This document shows, piece after piece, positions 30,649 to 38,606 of a DNA stretch of 64,000 nt (its first letter is position 1; each line of letters opens with the position of its first letter). Location of the stretch: contig NZ_AP019308.1 of NCBI RefSeq assembly GCF_003945345.1, forward strand, positions 6,700,001 to 6,764,000, read 5' to 3'. The stretch is from Paenibacillus baekrokdamisoli (GTDB taxonomy: Bacteria; Bacillota; Bacilli; Paenibacillales; Paenibacillaceae). Below the pieces are notes generated by a model, which saw only the letters and a list, made by a program, of their open reading frames with translations, did no database searches and had not been told where the DNA came from. The position numbers and the translations under genes were made by a program.

Positions 30649-33600
30649 TCAGTTCATTCTAATGATTTCTGCGTCATCGAAGAAAATGGTATCACCGTTT
30701 TGGAAATCTGATAAAAGGATCAGCAGTTGAGTGGCCGTGACCGTCTTGCCGTTGTAATCAGCAGCTGCGTCGAACTCGAATGAATGAGTCATCCATTTTC
30801 CGTTAGATGCCGATGCCTGACTTGGATCGGATACGATTCCTGCTATCGATTCAGTACCGTTCTTGGGCGTGATCACCCATTGTACTTTTCCGTTAGCTGC
30901 GGTTGTTTGATAATGGAACACTGCCATGTAATGGCCGGGCTCCAATGCCCCCATATCCTGGACAATCCCGCCAGGGTACCTGTATTGCGCGACCATGCCA
31001 TATTGCCCCGTACGTTTTACCGTATCGGAACGCGTAATTCCTTCGGCGGAATACCACCATTTCTGGGGAAGACCCGTTGCGGCATCCCATAGTTCGAACG
31101 AAGGATCGTTATTGACTGTCGTGTATCCTTCCAATCGAGGGATAACAACGGCATTTGTGGATATCGTCCCGGTCGTTTTATAGGATATGGTGTAAGTTGC
31201 GCTCTGCGCCCACGGCTGCCTTGCAATGACAGGAACCGATAACTTCGCCGTACGGGAAATCGCATCCCAGGATACCAAGCTCGGAGAGATCGTAACCGCT
31301 TGATCATCGCCTATTTGCTGTATGGTAAAATCAGCTGCTGCGGGCATCTGTTCAGGCGCGTGATTGAATACAATATCGATTGAACCTTCTGCCGCATGGG
31401 CAGACGATATCGACGGTTTTTGGGACGGTTCGTCCACACGGATGATTTCCGCATCATCGATGTAAATCGTATCACCCGGTTGGAATTCAGTCAGCAAAAT
31501 CAGCAACTGGGTGGACGTGACCGCTTTGCCGTTGTAATCAGCAGCTGCGTCGAACTCGAATGAATGAGTCATCCAGTTTCCGTTAGATGCCGAAGCCTGA
31601 CTTGGACCGGATACGATCCCTGCTATCGATTCGGTACCGTTCTTGGGTGTGATCACCCATTGTAGTTTTCCGTTAGCTGCGGATGTTTTATAATGGAACA
31701 CCGCGATGTAATGTCCAGGCTCCAGTGCCTCCATATCCTGGACGATCCCGCCAGGGTACCTGTATTGCGCGACTATGCCATATTGCCCCGTACGTTTTAC
31801 CGTATCGGAACGAGTAATTCCTTCAGCCGAATACCACCATTTCTGGGGAAGGCCGCTTACGTCATTCCATAGTTCGAAAGAAGAATCGCTGCTGACAGTC
31901 GTGTATCCTTCCATTCGTGGAATCGTGACTGCATTTGTGAATATGGAGTCGGTATCCAGATAGGACACGTTGTAACTCACGCTCTGCGCCCACGGTTTGC
32001 CTTTAATACTGGGGACGGATAACCTTGCCGTGAGAGTGCTTGCATTCCATGATACCAAAGTCGCATCAACGGAGGCCGTCTCGCCACCGTTCATTTGCCG
32101 CACCTTAAAATCAGCTGCGGTCGGTACTTGTCCAGGCGCCTTATTGAATACAATGTCGATCGATCCTTCGGCAGCTTGAGCTGACGATAGTAAAGGCAAT
32201 TCAAAAGCTTCATTCGCCTGGTATAGCTCGTAATCGTCAATGTACATCGTGCCGCCCTCGAAGAAGCCGTTGACAACGGCAGCCATCTGTACCTTTTTGA
32301 CAGGGACGCCATTCACGCGAGCCGGGATTTTATCCATGATTTGAATGTTCTCCCACCGGCCTAGAGACAGGTAGAAAGGCTGCCGATCGCTCTTGATCGT
32401 AGACAGCTTCTGTCCGTTCTCATCAAGTAGATTCAGTTCGATCCAGATATCTCCGACCGTTCTCGTATCTTCGGTTACGTAGTATTTAAGCCGCGAAATG
32501 ATCAACCCCGTCTTGGCATCGACAGTCTGGTTAATATCGCCGTAATAGAAGTTCTTCACAAAGATGCTTGCTTTACCGGAATTGACTTCGTTCGAATTGG
32601 CAGGGAATTCTTTCCGTTCGAATTTGCCGAAATTGACGATATTCGCATCCCAATACTTAGCCGTCACTTTGGTGTTGGCGGGATCGCCCGCTTCTTCAAA
32701 GGAAGAGTTCAGATTGATCGGTCCTTCATCGACAGCCCTCAGCAGCAGCTGAGCATAGTTCCGTGCCATTTCGGGCTGATCGGCGGCTGTCAGTTCATTC
32801 ACTCTTTGCCTAACCGGTCCTCCGTTAGCTTCATGAGATTTGATGTAGTCGGCAAGTCTCCAGAAGGCATTGGCATTCAGACCAGACCATAGCAGCGTAC
32901 TCTCGCTGCGGGGATCCCATTGATGCTTTAGCAGAATATCGTTCTTGAACTGCTCGACTAATTCCAGCCTTTTTTTGGCATAAGCCATTTTCGGCTCGAA
33001 ATCGATGGATTTTGCAAGCAAGTCCAACGCGGAATTTGCATCCTTAAGCGGTCCAACGGCTTTGGGATAACTCAAGGCAGAAGCTTCGTAATATTCGAAG
33101 GCTTTAAGGAGCAGCTTGGCTCTGGCTTTTTGCTGATCCGTCTGCGCTTTCTCAACGGCCGTTTCCAGCCAACTTCTGCTCTGGGCGATCTCCTCATCCG
33201 TTACCGCCGATAAATAGGCCGCCGAGTTGTACATGAAATACACGATGTTTTTACGGCCTTGGAACCAATCTGTTTCTTTAATTCTGTTTTGCCAGAAATT
33301 TTCCCAGTGGTCGTAATAAGCTTTCAAGTAGGGGGCGGCCTCAGGCCCGACAGCTCGTTTATACCAATCGTCAAGCAAGGCGTCGACATCTTGCTTAGGA
33401 TCCCATAACAGCTTGGTCATCAGCCATATTTTGGGTGCTTCTCCCCAATTCGGGAACAGTTCGCCGTAACTGGCAATGACATTATGATCGATGGCGTATC
33501 GATAATTGTCAGCCATCAAGTGATTGTAGATACGCGGCAGCACATAGGGAGTTCCATAGTTGTAATCGTAGAATCCGATATACTGTGCTTTCTTCAGCCA

Positions 33601-36072
33601 TTTATCCACGATCGCCTGATCATGCGAGCGAACTTCGGGGTCGCTCCATGCGAGCCGATCTTTCGTCAAATAAGGCACGACGCGTTCGTTCAGCGCGAAA
33701 GAAGGCGGATCGTATACTTCTTGGTAAGCGAGAAGTCCGAACCACTTGTCCGGATATTTTTTAAGCACTTTCTCAACGACCTTGTTTACCCAACTGTAAT
33801 AAATGTCGGACATATCCGGCAGTCCGAGAGAATTCAATTTATGTGGATTTTTCGGATGATTCGGCTGCGCTTCGCAGAAGCCTCCATTGTCGTTAACGCC
33901 GAGTGAAACCGATGAGGCGTCTGGATGGTCTCGGAAATAGACGTCAATCCAATCGACAGCAACCTGTACGGTTGCATCATTACTATAGCAAGGCTGCCAG
34001 CCGTAAAAATAAGCAGGAATGAGAGGATCACCGTTACTGTTATGCGGATAGTAATCGGGATGATCTTTGAGATAGACGCCAGGCAGAAACATTAACCATA
34101 AAGTATGATCGAACCCGATATTTTGAATACGCAGACGATTGCGGACTCCCCATTCATACTGTGTAGGGTTGTTGCCGCCTTCATTCACATATTGGAGAGG
34201 CCACATCATGCGTGACCAAAACGCCGGTTGTTGTTTGACATTTGTCAGCGGAACAGTCAAATCGGTAAGGTGGGGTACATCTTCTCCGAATTCCCCCGGC
34301 AGCAGCCACCGTACGCCGACATAACGCTCCAAGAATTCGTACACCCCGTATTCAGTACCTATATCTTTCCGCCCCACTATTGAAATATCGCTCTGACGGG
34401 GAAGGATGATGTAGCCGTCTTCAAGCATTCCATTCAGCATACTTGCGGCGTTCGTTTCTTGGCCGGGTGCGGCTTTACCGATATAAATCCGATTTTTACT
34501 CGTATTTCCGGCACTTTGGGAGTATTCCGTTTCAGTCATAACGGGCAGCTGCGCTCCGGTCGATTTGTATACATATTCTTTTAATGTATTTGCCGCAAGA
34601 CTTACTTTCTTGGAAGCGTCGTCAGCCAGTATGATGATGGCATTGGGCTGCCCGTTCGCAATGACCGATAGAGTTCCCAGTCCGGTAGATGGATTGCTGG
34701 GTCCAGAAGGTGTTACCGATACCGGTGCCCCTGGCCCCTTGATGCTTATCGGCGCTTTTTCGAAGGAGGTTCCCTTTGCATGTTCCCCCATTGAAACGCT
34801 TTCAATCGTACCTTGACCTAACACTTTAATTAAGGCATTAACAATTAAGGACACAATGGTGGATTCGTTGCTCATGGTCAACTGCAGTCCGGTAGCCGTA
34901 TCCGGAATATCCATGCGGTCAACCTTGCCCGAAAGCGTCAAGGCAATACCCGCAGCCGCGATTACCACTGTTTTAAAATTTCCATTCAATTTGACGGAAG
35001 CTCCTTTCGGGAGAGCTTCTTCCAACGTTACTTTAATGAAACCTTCATCTGTCAATTTTGATTCTTCAAGTATGGCTGATGTACGGATAAGTGCTTCTGA
35101 AATAACCGTATTCCCCTCCGCAACAATGCGGACGGTTCCATTCTTTTTATTAATCGTGATCGTAGAGAGGATGCTGTCGACAAGATGGATACTGTTTTCT
35201 CCACCGCCTTTAATTTCCGTATGTCCTTTAACGTTGACGTTTTTTAAATAAACGTCACCTTCCCCTATATTTGCCGTCAACAGCAGGTTTCCGGTAATGC
35301 GCATGTTCTGCAGCGTGACGCCGGCCGCATCGACGATATAGTCTCCTTCAATCGTTTGAACCCCTGTCGATGGGCCATAGGCTCCAGCGCTGTCTGCGGA
35401 GTGGGCAATCCTGTAATTTAAAGCCCTTGCCAAAGCGACAACGATTTCGGCGCGTGTAATTGTACTTTTGGGCCGGAAGCTGCCGTCCTTGTATCCGATC
35501 ATCAATTTCTTATCAGCAACAGCAGCAATCTGTGTCTTACTCCATGCGGAGAAAGAGTCGGAGTCGGAGAAAGGATTTGCTGGTTGTTCTATGCCGCTCA
35601 ATTTAAGTAACCGGGAGATCATTACCGCCGCTTCTTCGCGGGTTACTTCCCGCTGCGTTCTAATCGTCCCGTCCACATAACCTGTCACATATTCTGCTTT
35701 CACTGCTTTGGCAACTTCGGAGTACGCCCAATTGTCAGAAGCGACATCGTCGAATGAAATCGGTGCTTCTTCAACAAATCCGAAGGACCGGTTTACGAGA
35801 GTCATAAATTCACCTCTCGAGAGCACTTTATCTGGCCGGAAGGTATGGTCTTGATAGCCCTTAATAAAACCTTTATTTAACCAATCAAGCAGCTGTGTTT
35901 CCGCCCAATGGCCAGTCACATCGGACAAGCCAGAGATATCGGATTCGGTGTCCACACGATTTTCTTCTGCATTTGCATGTTTACCGCCGATCAAGGTCCC
36001 GAATGAAGAGGAGACCAGACACAGCATTAAGGTGACGATGATGAGCTTGTGCCACAATCGGTGTGCTTGCAT
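30649..36072 (-). CDS. SLH-anchored DUF4838 glycosidase-like surface protein
   Basis: A 1807-residue exported protein. Signal peptide about 1-35, then three SLH repeats at about 47-215 for attachment to the wall. A beta-helix-like stretch (about 235-425, repeated VTLQNMRITG-type strands) comes next. An alpha/beta domain plus barrel at about 470-1100 matches the DUF4838 pattern (GTEYGVYEFLERYVGVRWL, then repeated Trp/Tyr-rich barrel strands), with helices after it. A beta-sandwich (1150-1290) and two copies of a 260-residue unit (Ig-like plus carbohydrate-binding-like) finish the chain. ATG with GGAGTGA. DUF4838 proteins are relatives of family 20/67-type glycosidases; the substrate is unknown. 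Probably a CcpA target (site at 36143). Confidence 0.8.
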   Translation of the reverse strand: MQAHRLWHKLIIVTLMLCLVSSSFGTLIGGKHANAEENRVDTESDISGLSDVTGHWAETQLLDWLNKGFIKGYQDHTFRPDKVLSRGEFMTLVNRSFGFVEEAPISFDDVASDNWAYSEVAKAVKAEYVTGYVDGTIRTQREVTREEAAVMISRLLKLSGIEQPANPFSDSDSFSAWSKTQIAAVADKKLMIGYKDGSFRPKSTITRAEIVVALARALNYRIAHSADSAGAYGPSTGVQTIEGDYIVDAAGVTLQNMRITGNLLLTANIGEGDVYLKNVNVKGHTEIKGGGENSIHLVDSILSTITINKKNGTVRIVAEGNTVISEALIRTSAILEESKLTDEGFIKVTLEEALPKGASVKLNGNFKTVVIAAAGIALTLSGKVDRMDIPDTATGLQLTMSNESTIVSLIVNALIKVLGQGTIESVSMGEHAKGTSFEKAPISIKGPGAPVSVTPSGPSNPSTGLGTLSVIANGQPNAIIILADDASKKVSLAANTLKEYVYKSTGAQLPVMTETEYSQSAGNTSKNRIYIGKAAPGQETNAASMLNGMLEDGYIILPRQSDISIVGRKDIGTEYGVYEFLERYVGVRWLLPGEFGEDVPHLTDLTVPLTNVKQQPAFWSRMMWPLQYVNEGGNNPTQYEWGVRNRLRIQNIGFDHTLWLMFLPGVYLKDHPDYYPHNSNGDPLIPAYFYGWQPCYSNDATVQVAVDWIDVYFRDHPDASSVSLGVNDNGGFCEAQPNHPKNPHKLNSLGLPDMSDIYYSWVNKVVEKVLKKYPDKWFGLLAYQEVYDPPSFALNERVVPYLTKDRLAWSDPEVRSHDQAIVDKWLKKAQYIGFYDYNYGTPYVLPRIYNHLMADNYRYAIDHNVIASYGELFPNWGEAPKIWLMTKLLWDPKQDVDALLDDWYKRAVGPEAAPYLKAYYDHWENFWQNRIKETDWFQGRKNIVYFMYNSAAYLSAVTDEEIAQSRSWLETAVEKAQTDQQKARAKLLLKAFEYYEASALSYPKAVGPLKDANSALDLLAKSIDFEPKMAYAKKRLELVEQFKNDILLKHQWDPRSESTLLWSGLNANAFWRLADYIKSHEANGGPVRQRVNELTAADQPEMARNYAQLLLRAVDEGPINLNSSFEEAGDPANTKVTAKYWDANIVNFGKFERKEFPANSNEVNSGKASIFVKNFYYGDINQTVDAKTGLIISRLKYYVTEDTRTVGDIWIELNLLDENGQKLSTIKSDRQPFYLSLGRWENIQIMDKIPARVNGVPVKKVQMAAVVNGFFEGGTMYIDDYELYQANEAFELPLLSSAQAAEGSIDIVFNKAPGQVPTAADFKVRQMNGGETASVDATLVSWNASTLTARLSVPSIKGKPWAQSVSYNVSYLDTDSIFTNAVTIPRMEGYTTVSSDSSFELWNDVSGLPQKWWYSAEGITRSDTVKRTGQYGIVAQYRYPGGIVQDMEALEPGHYIAVFHYKTSAANGKLQWVITPKNGTESIAGIVSGPSQASASNGNWMTHSFEFDAAADYNGKAVTSTQLLILLTEFQPGDTIYIDDAEIIRVDEPSQKPSISSAHAAEGSIDIVFNHAPEQMPAAADFTIQQIGDDQAVTISPSLVSWDAISRTAKLSVPVIARQPWAQSATYTISYKTTGTISTNAVVIPRLEGYTTVNNDPSFELWDAATGLPQKWWYSAEGITRSDTVKRTGQYGMVAQYRYPGGIVQDMGALEPGHYMAVFHYQTTAANGKVQWVITPKNGTESIAGIVSDPSQASASNGKWMTHSFEFDAAADYNGKTVTATQLLILLSDFQNGDTIFFDDAEIIRMN
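30661..32220 (-). repeat. Two 780-bp direct repeats in the surface-protein gene
   Basis: Copies about 30661-31440 and 31441-32220, offset exactly 780 bp (260 codons). The parts encoding the second half of the unit (about 30662-31120 versus 31442-31900) are nearly identical, with long runs of the same bases, while the parts encoding the Ig-like half are clearly more diverged. Uneven similarity suggests recent gene conversion or selection on one half. Confidence 0.85.
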
Positions 36073-36142
36073 ACAATCACTCCATTCTCAAATAGTAAGC
36101 TGTGAGTTGCAATAAAACTTAAGCTGGCCCATGGTTGGGGAA

Positions 36143-36156
36143 GGGAAACGCTTACA
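36143..36156. promoter_or_regulatory. Candidate CcpA (cre) site
   Basis: GGGAAACGCTTACA, or TGTAAGCGTTTCCC on the other strand, matches the cre consensus TGWAANCGNTNWCA at 12 of 14 positions, including the central CG. It is 71 bases upstream of the minus-strand surface-protein gene and downstream of its likely promoter, the usual place for roadblock repression by glucose. Confidence 0.55.
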
Positions 36157-36205
36157 TTTTTGTTCCCTTTGAGCCATTTCTTAACCGATAATTGGTCGGA
36201 TAGAA

Positions 36206-36214
36206 CACCTCCTT
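36206..36214 (-). other. Orphan perfect Shine-Dalgarno sequence
   Basis: AAGGAGGTG on the minus strand is a full 9-base match to the 16S tail but has no ATG, GTG or TTG at workable spacing, and lies 134 bases before the real start at 36072. It may be a leader feature (ribosome standby or mRNA stabiliser) or a remnant of a lost leader peptide. Confidence 0.4.
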
Positions 36215-36250
36215 AAATTATAGATTAAACATAATATATAATTTAAACTA

Positions 36251-36280
36251 ATGTTAACTACATAATTTAGAATTTGTCAA
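36251..36280 (-). promoter_or_regulatory. Candidate promoter of the SLH-DUF4838 gene
   Basis: Minus strand TTGACA (36280-36275), 18-bp spacer, TAACAT (36256-36251). The following AT-rich leader includes ATAATATATAAT (36230-36241 on the plus strand), one base from the palindrome ATTATATATAAT found at the other regulated promoters. Confidence 0.45.
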
Positions 36281-36316
36281 TACATTAGTCGTGCTCGTGA
36301 AATGCATAGTCCGCTA

Positions 36317-36344
36317 TTGACATGCATAATACATTATATATAAT
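36317..36344 (+). promoter_or_regulatory. Promoter of the DUF4838-transporter operon with embedded AT-rich operator
   Basis: TTGACA (36317-36322), 16-bp spacer, perfect TATAAT (36339-36344). ATAATACATTATATATAAT (36326-36344) covers spacer and -10 and is identical over 19 bases to 38374-38392. A repressor bound there would exclude RNA polymerase. The -10 lies inside the shared palindrome. Confidence 0.65.
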
Positions 36345-36383
36345 CGTTTATATATCTAACTGTATGAGACGAGGGGAAATGAT

Positions 36384-38333
36384 ATGATTCGAGAATTAGA
36401 CCTGCTTCAGGCTGGCTGTATTCATGTTATTGAACATAATGACCAAACGATTAATTTTGCTGCGCAAGAATTAGTTCGATATTTAGAAGCGATTACAGAT
36501 TGCGGCATAGCCCTCAAAAGTGCGGAACAATACGACCAGAGAGAAAAAGGACTATGGATTGGGCTGCCATGTGACTTTCCGCATTCTCCATTTCTTGTTG
36601 ACGAACAGGAAGAGTATGATGATGCTTTGTGGATCGATGTATCCGGTGGACAAGGAATCATTAGCGGTGTAAACCCACGCAGCGTACTGTTCTCGGTCTA
36701 TCGCTTTCTTAATGAGCTAGGCTGCAGATGGGTAAGGCCAGGGGCGGACGGTGAATATTTACCGAAAGCGGATATCGGATCTTTCACGGTAAGAGTGTAT
36801 GAGCACGCTTCTTATCGGTACAGGGGAATTTGTATTGAAGGGGCGGTCAGTCTTGAACATGTGACCGATATGATCGATTGGATGACCAAAATTGGATTTA
36901 ATAGCTATTTTATCCAATTCAGAGAAGCCTATTTTTTCTTTGAACGATGGTACAACCATTTGAATAATCCGCTGAAGCTTCCGTCCGGAGATTTCAATGT
37001 GGAAGTGGCAAGAGCATACGTTGCGTTAGCGAAGCAAGAGATTCAAAAAAGAGGGATGATTTATCAAGCTGTGGGTCATGGGTGGACTTGTGCGCCTTTT
37101 GGAATTGTAGGATTAAGTTGGGAGAAATGGGGGGACGAAGTTGATCCTGAGACTTCCCAGTTTTTCGCCCTAGTGAACGGCAAACGTGAATTATGGCAAG
37201 GTATTCCTATAAATACGGATCTGTGTTATTCGAATTCAGAAGCCCGCAGTAAAATGATTGAGGAAATTGTTCTCTACGCATCCTTACATCCGGAAGTTGA
37301 TCTGCTGCATGTTTGGTTGTCGGATGGTTTCAATAATCAATGCGAGTGCGAGCAGTGTGTTCTTATGTCACCTTCCGATTTGTATGTCAGGTTAATGAAT
37401 GAACTGGATGAAGGCTTGACTGCTCTAGGCATTGAAACTCGTATCGTATTTCTTATCTACCATGAACTGCTGTGGCCCCCTGAATATGAAAAGTTCATCA
37501 ATCCCGATCGTTTTGTGATGCAATTCGCCCCGATTACCCGCTCATACCGGCAATCATTTTCGACTATCGAAGGCGTTTCTGATGTTCCTCCTTTTTTCAG
37601 AAATAAGGTAGATTTACCGCAAACCGTGGAGGGGAATGTAAGTTTTCTTAAGGCATGGCAAAGCCGGTTTAAGGGCGATAGCTTTGATTTCGACTACCAT
37701 TTCATGTGGGCTCATCAAAGGGATCCCGGTTATGTCCATATATCGAGAATGGTATACGAGGATATCCGTCATTTGCATCAGATCGGTCTGAATGGTTTTG
37801 TCAGTTGTCAGGTACAGAGAGCCTTCTTTCCAAACGGACTTGGCATGACAGTAATGGCCCGAACATTATGGAACAAAGAGTTAAGCTTCAGAGAAATGGC
37901 AGAGGATTATTATGCGAGTGCCTATGGGGAAGACGGTCCTCTTTGCTTGAAGTATGCGGAGGAGCTGTCGGAACTGTATTTCGATCTTAATCTGGAAAAG
38001 GAGACCGATCGGAATGAGGTAGACCGCAAATCTTGTTTTCAAAACATCTATTCGCTTATTCGTCAATTCGAGTGCGTAATCGAAAAGAACATTCACCATG
38101 CAAATCCGTGTCACGCCGTTTCTTGGAGACATCTTGGGATACACGCAGAAATTTGGACGGAGATGACTCGTGGTTTGGAACTGCTTGATAGAGGAGAAGT
38201 CGAACAAGCTCTATGTATATGGGAAGGCGTAAAAACAATGGTATGGAAAAATGAGGAAAATTGTCATCGAGTATTTGATGTGTACAATTTTGTCGGTGTT
38301 TTTGATGAGATTTTCTCTGTGAAAGCGTTGTAA
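36384..38333 (+). CDS. Cytoplasmic DUF4838-type glycosidase-like protein
   Basis: A 649-residue protein without signal peptide. An N-terminal alpha/beta domain (about 10-130, with SVYRFLNELGCRWVRPGADGEYLP) resembles the domain that precedes GH20/GH67-type barrels. A barrel (about 145-480) carries strand endings such as FNSYFIQFREAYF, GHGWTCAPFG and HVWLSDGFNNQCECEQC. The C-terminal region is helical. The order matches the DUF4838 region of the surface protein at 30649, so the two may handle the same glycan outside and inside the cell. ATG after GAGGGGAAATG. Its stop codon overlaps a strong cre-like site. Confidence 0.7.
   Translation: MIRELDLLQAGCIHVIEHNDQTINFAAQELVRYLEAITDCGIALKSAEQYDQREKGLWIGLPCDFPHSPFLVDEQEEYDDALWIDVSGGQGIISGVNPRSVLFSVYRFLNELGCRWVRPGADGEYLPKADIGSFTVRVYEHASYRYRGICIEGAVSLEHVTDMIDWMTKIGFNSYFIQFREAYFFFERWYNHLNNPLKLPSGDFNVEVARAYVALAKQEIQKRGMIYQAVGHGWTCAPFGIVGLSWEKWGDEVDPETSQFFALVNGKRELWQGIPINTDLCYSNSEARSKMIEEIVLYASLHPEVDLLHVWLSDGFNNQCECEQCVLMSPSDLYVRLMNELDEGLTALGIETRIVFLIYHELLWPPEYEKFINPDRFVMQFAPITRSYRQSFSTIEGVSDVPPFFRNKVDLPQTVEGNVSFLKAWQSRFKGDSFDFDYHFMWAHQRDPGYVHISRMVYEDIRHLHQIGLNGFVSCQVQRAFFPNGLGMTVMARTLWNKELSFREMAEDYYASAYGEDGPLCLKYAEELSELYFDLNLEKETDRNEVDRKSCFQNIYSLIRQFECVIEKNIHHANPCHAVSWRHLGIHAEIWTEMTRGLELLDRGEVEQALCIWEGVKTMVWKNEENCHRVFDVYNFVGVFDEIFSVKAL
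38320..38333 (+). promoter_or_regulatory. cre-like CcpA site overlapping a stop codon
   Basis: TGAAAGCGTTGTAA matches TGWAANCGNTNWCA at 13 of 14 positions. Its last three bases are the TAA of the DUF4838 gene, and it ends 7 bases before the -35 box at 38341, well placed to repress the transporter operon. Confidence 0.6.
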
Positions 38334-38340
38334 TTTTTGA

Positions 38341-38392
38341 TTGACAAAGAATATTCGATTTGTTATTTTAAATATAATACATTATATATAAT
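38341..38392 (+). promoter_or_regulatory. Promoter and AT-rich operator of the Lpl-type transporter operon
   Basis: TTGACA (38341-38346), 17-bp spacer, TATTTT (38364-38369). ATAATACATTATATATAAT at 38374-38392 is identical to the operator at 36326-36344 and covers the expected transcription start. The remaining leader to 38606 is about 210 bases; it contains a second, weaker cre-like sequence TGAAAGGGCTTACA (38444-38457, central C replaced by G) and the GGGAGG ribosome site. Confidence 0.65.
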
Positions 38393-38606
38393 ACATAAGA
38401 ACGGTTTGGGAAGAATTGCGATCTGGAAATCGGAGTGTGTATTTGAAAGGGCTTACAATGGTTTGCAATGCTGAAACGGGTTAAATTCCCAAATGAAAGA
38501 CGGGGATTCCATATCATCTGTTTACGTGGAGGTGTGGCAATAACAGAAGGAAAGCACGGACTCATTTAGTAAAGAAGCGGATGTACAAAAACAGGGAGGT
38601 TAAACA

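Noticed and set aside
34856-35251. 131-codon plus-strand open frame inside the surface-protein gene
   Set aside because: It is antisense to a strongly supported coding region and has no ribosome site or recognisable motif.
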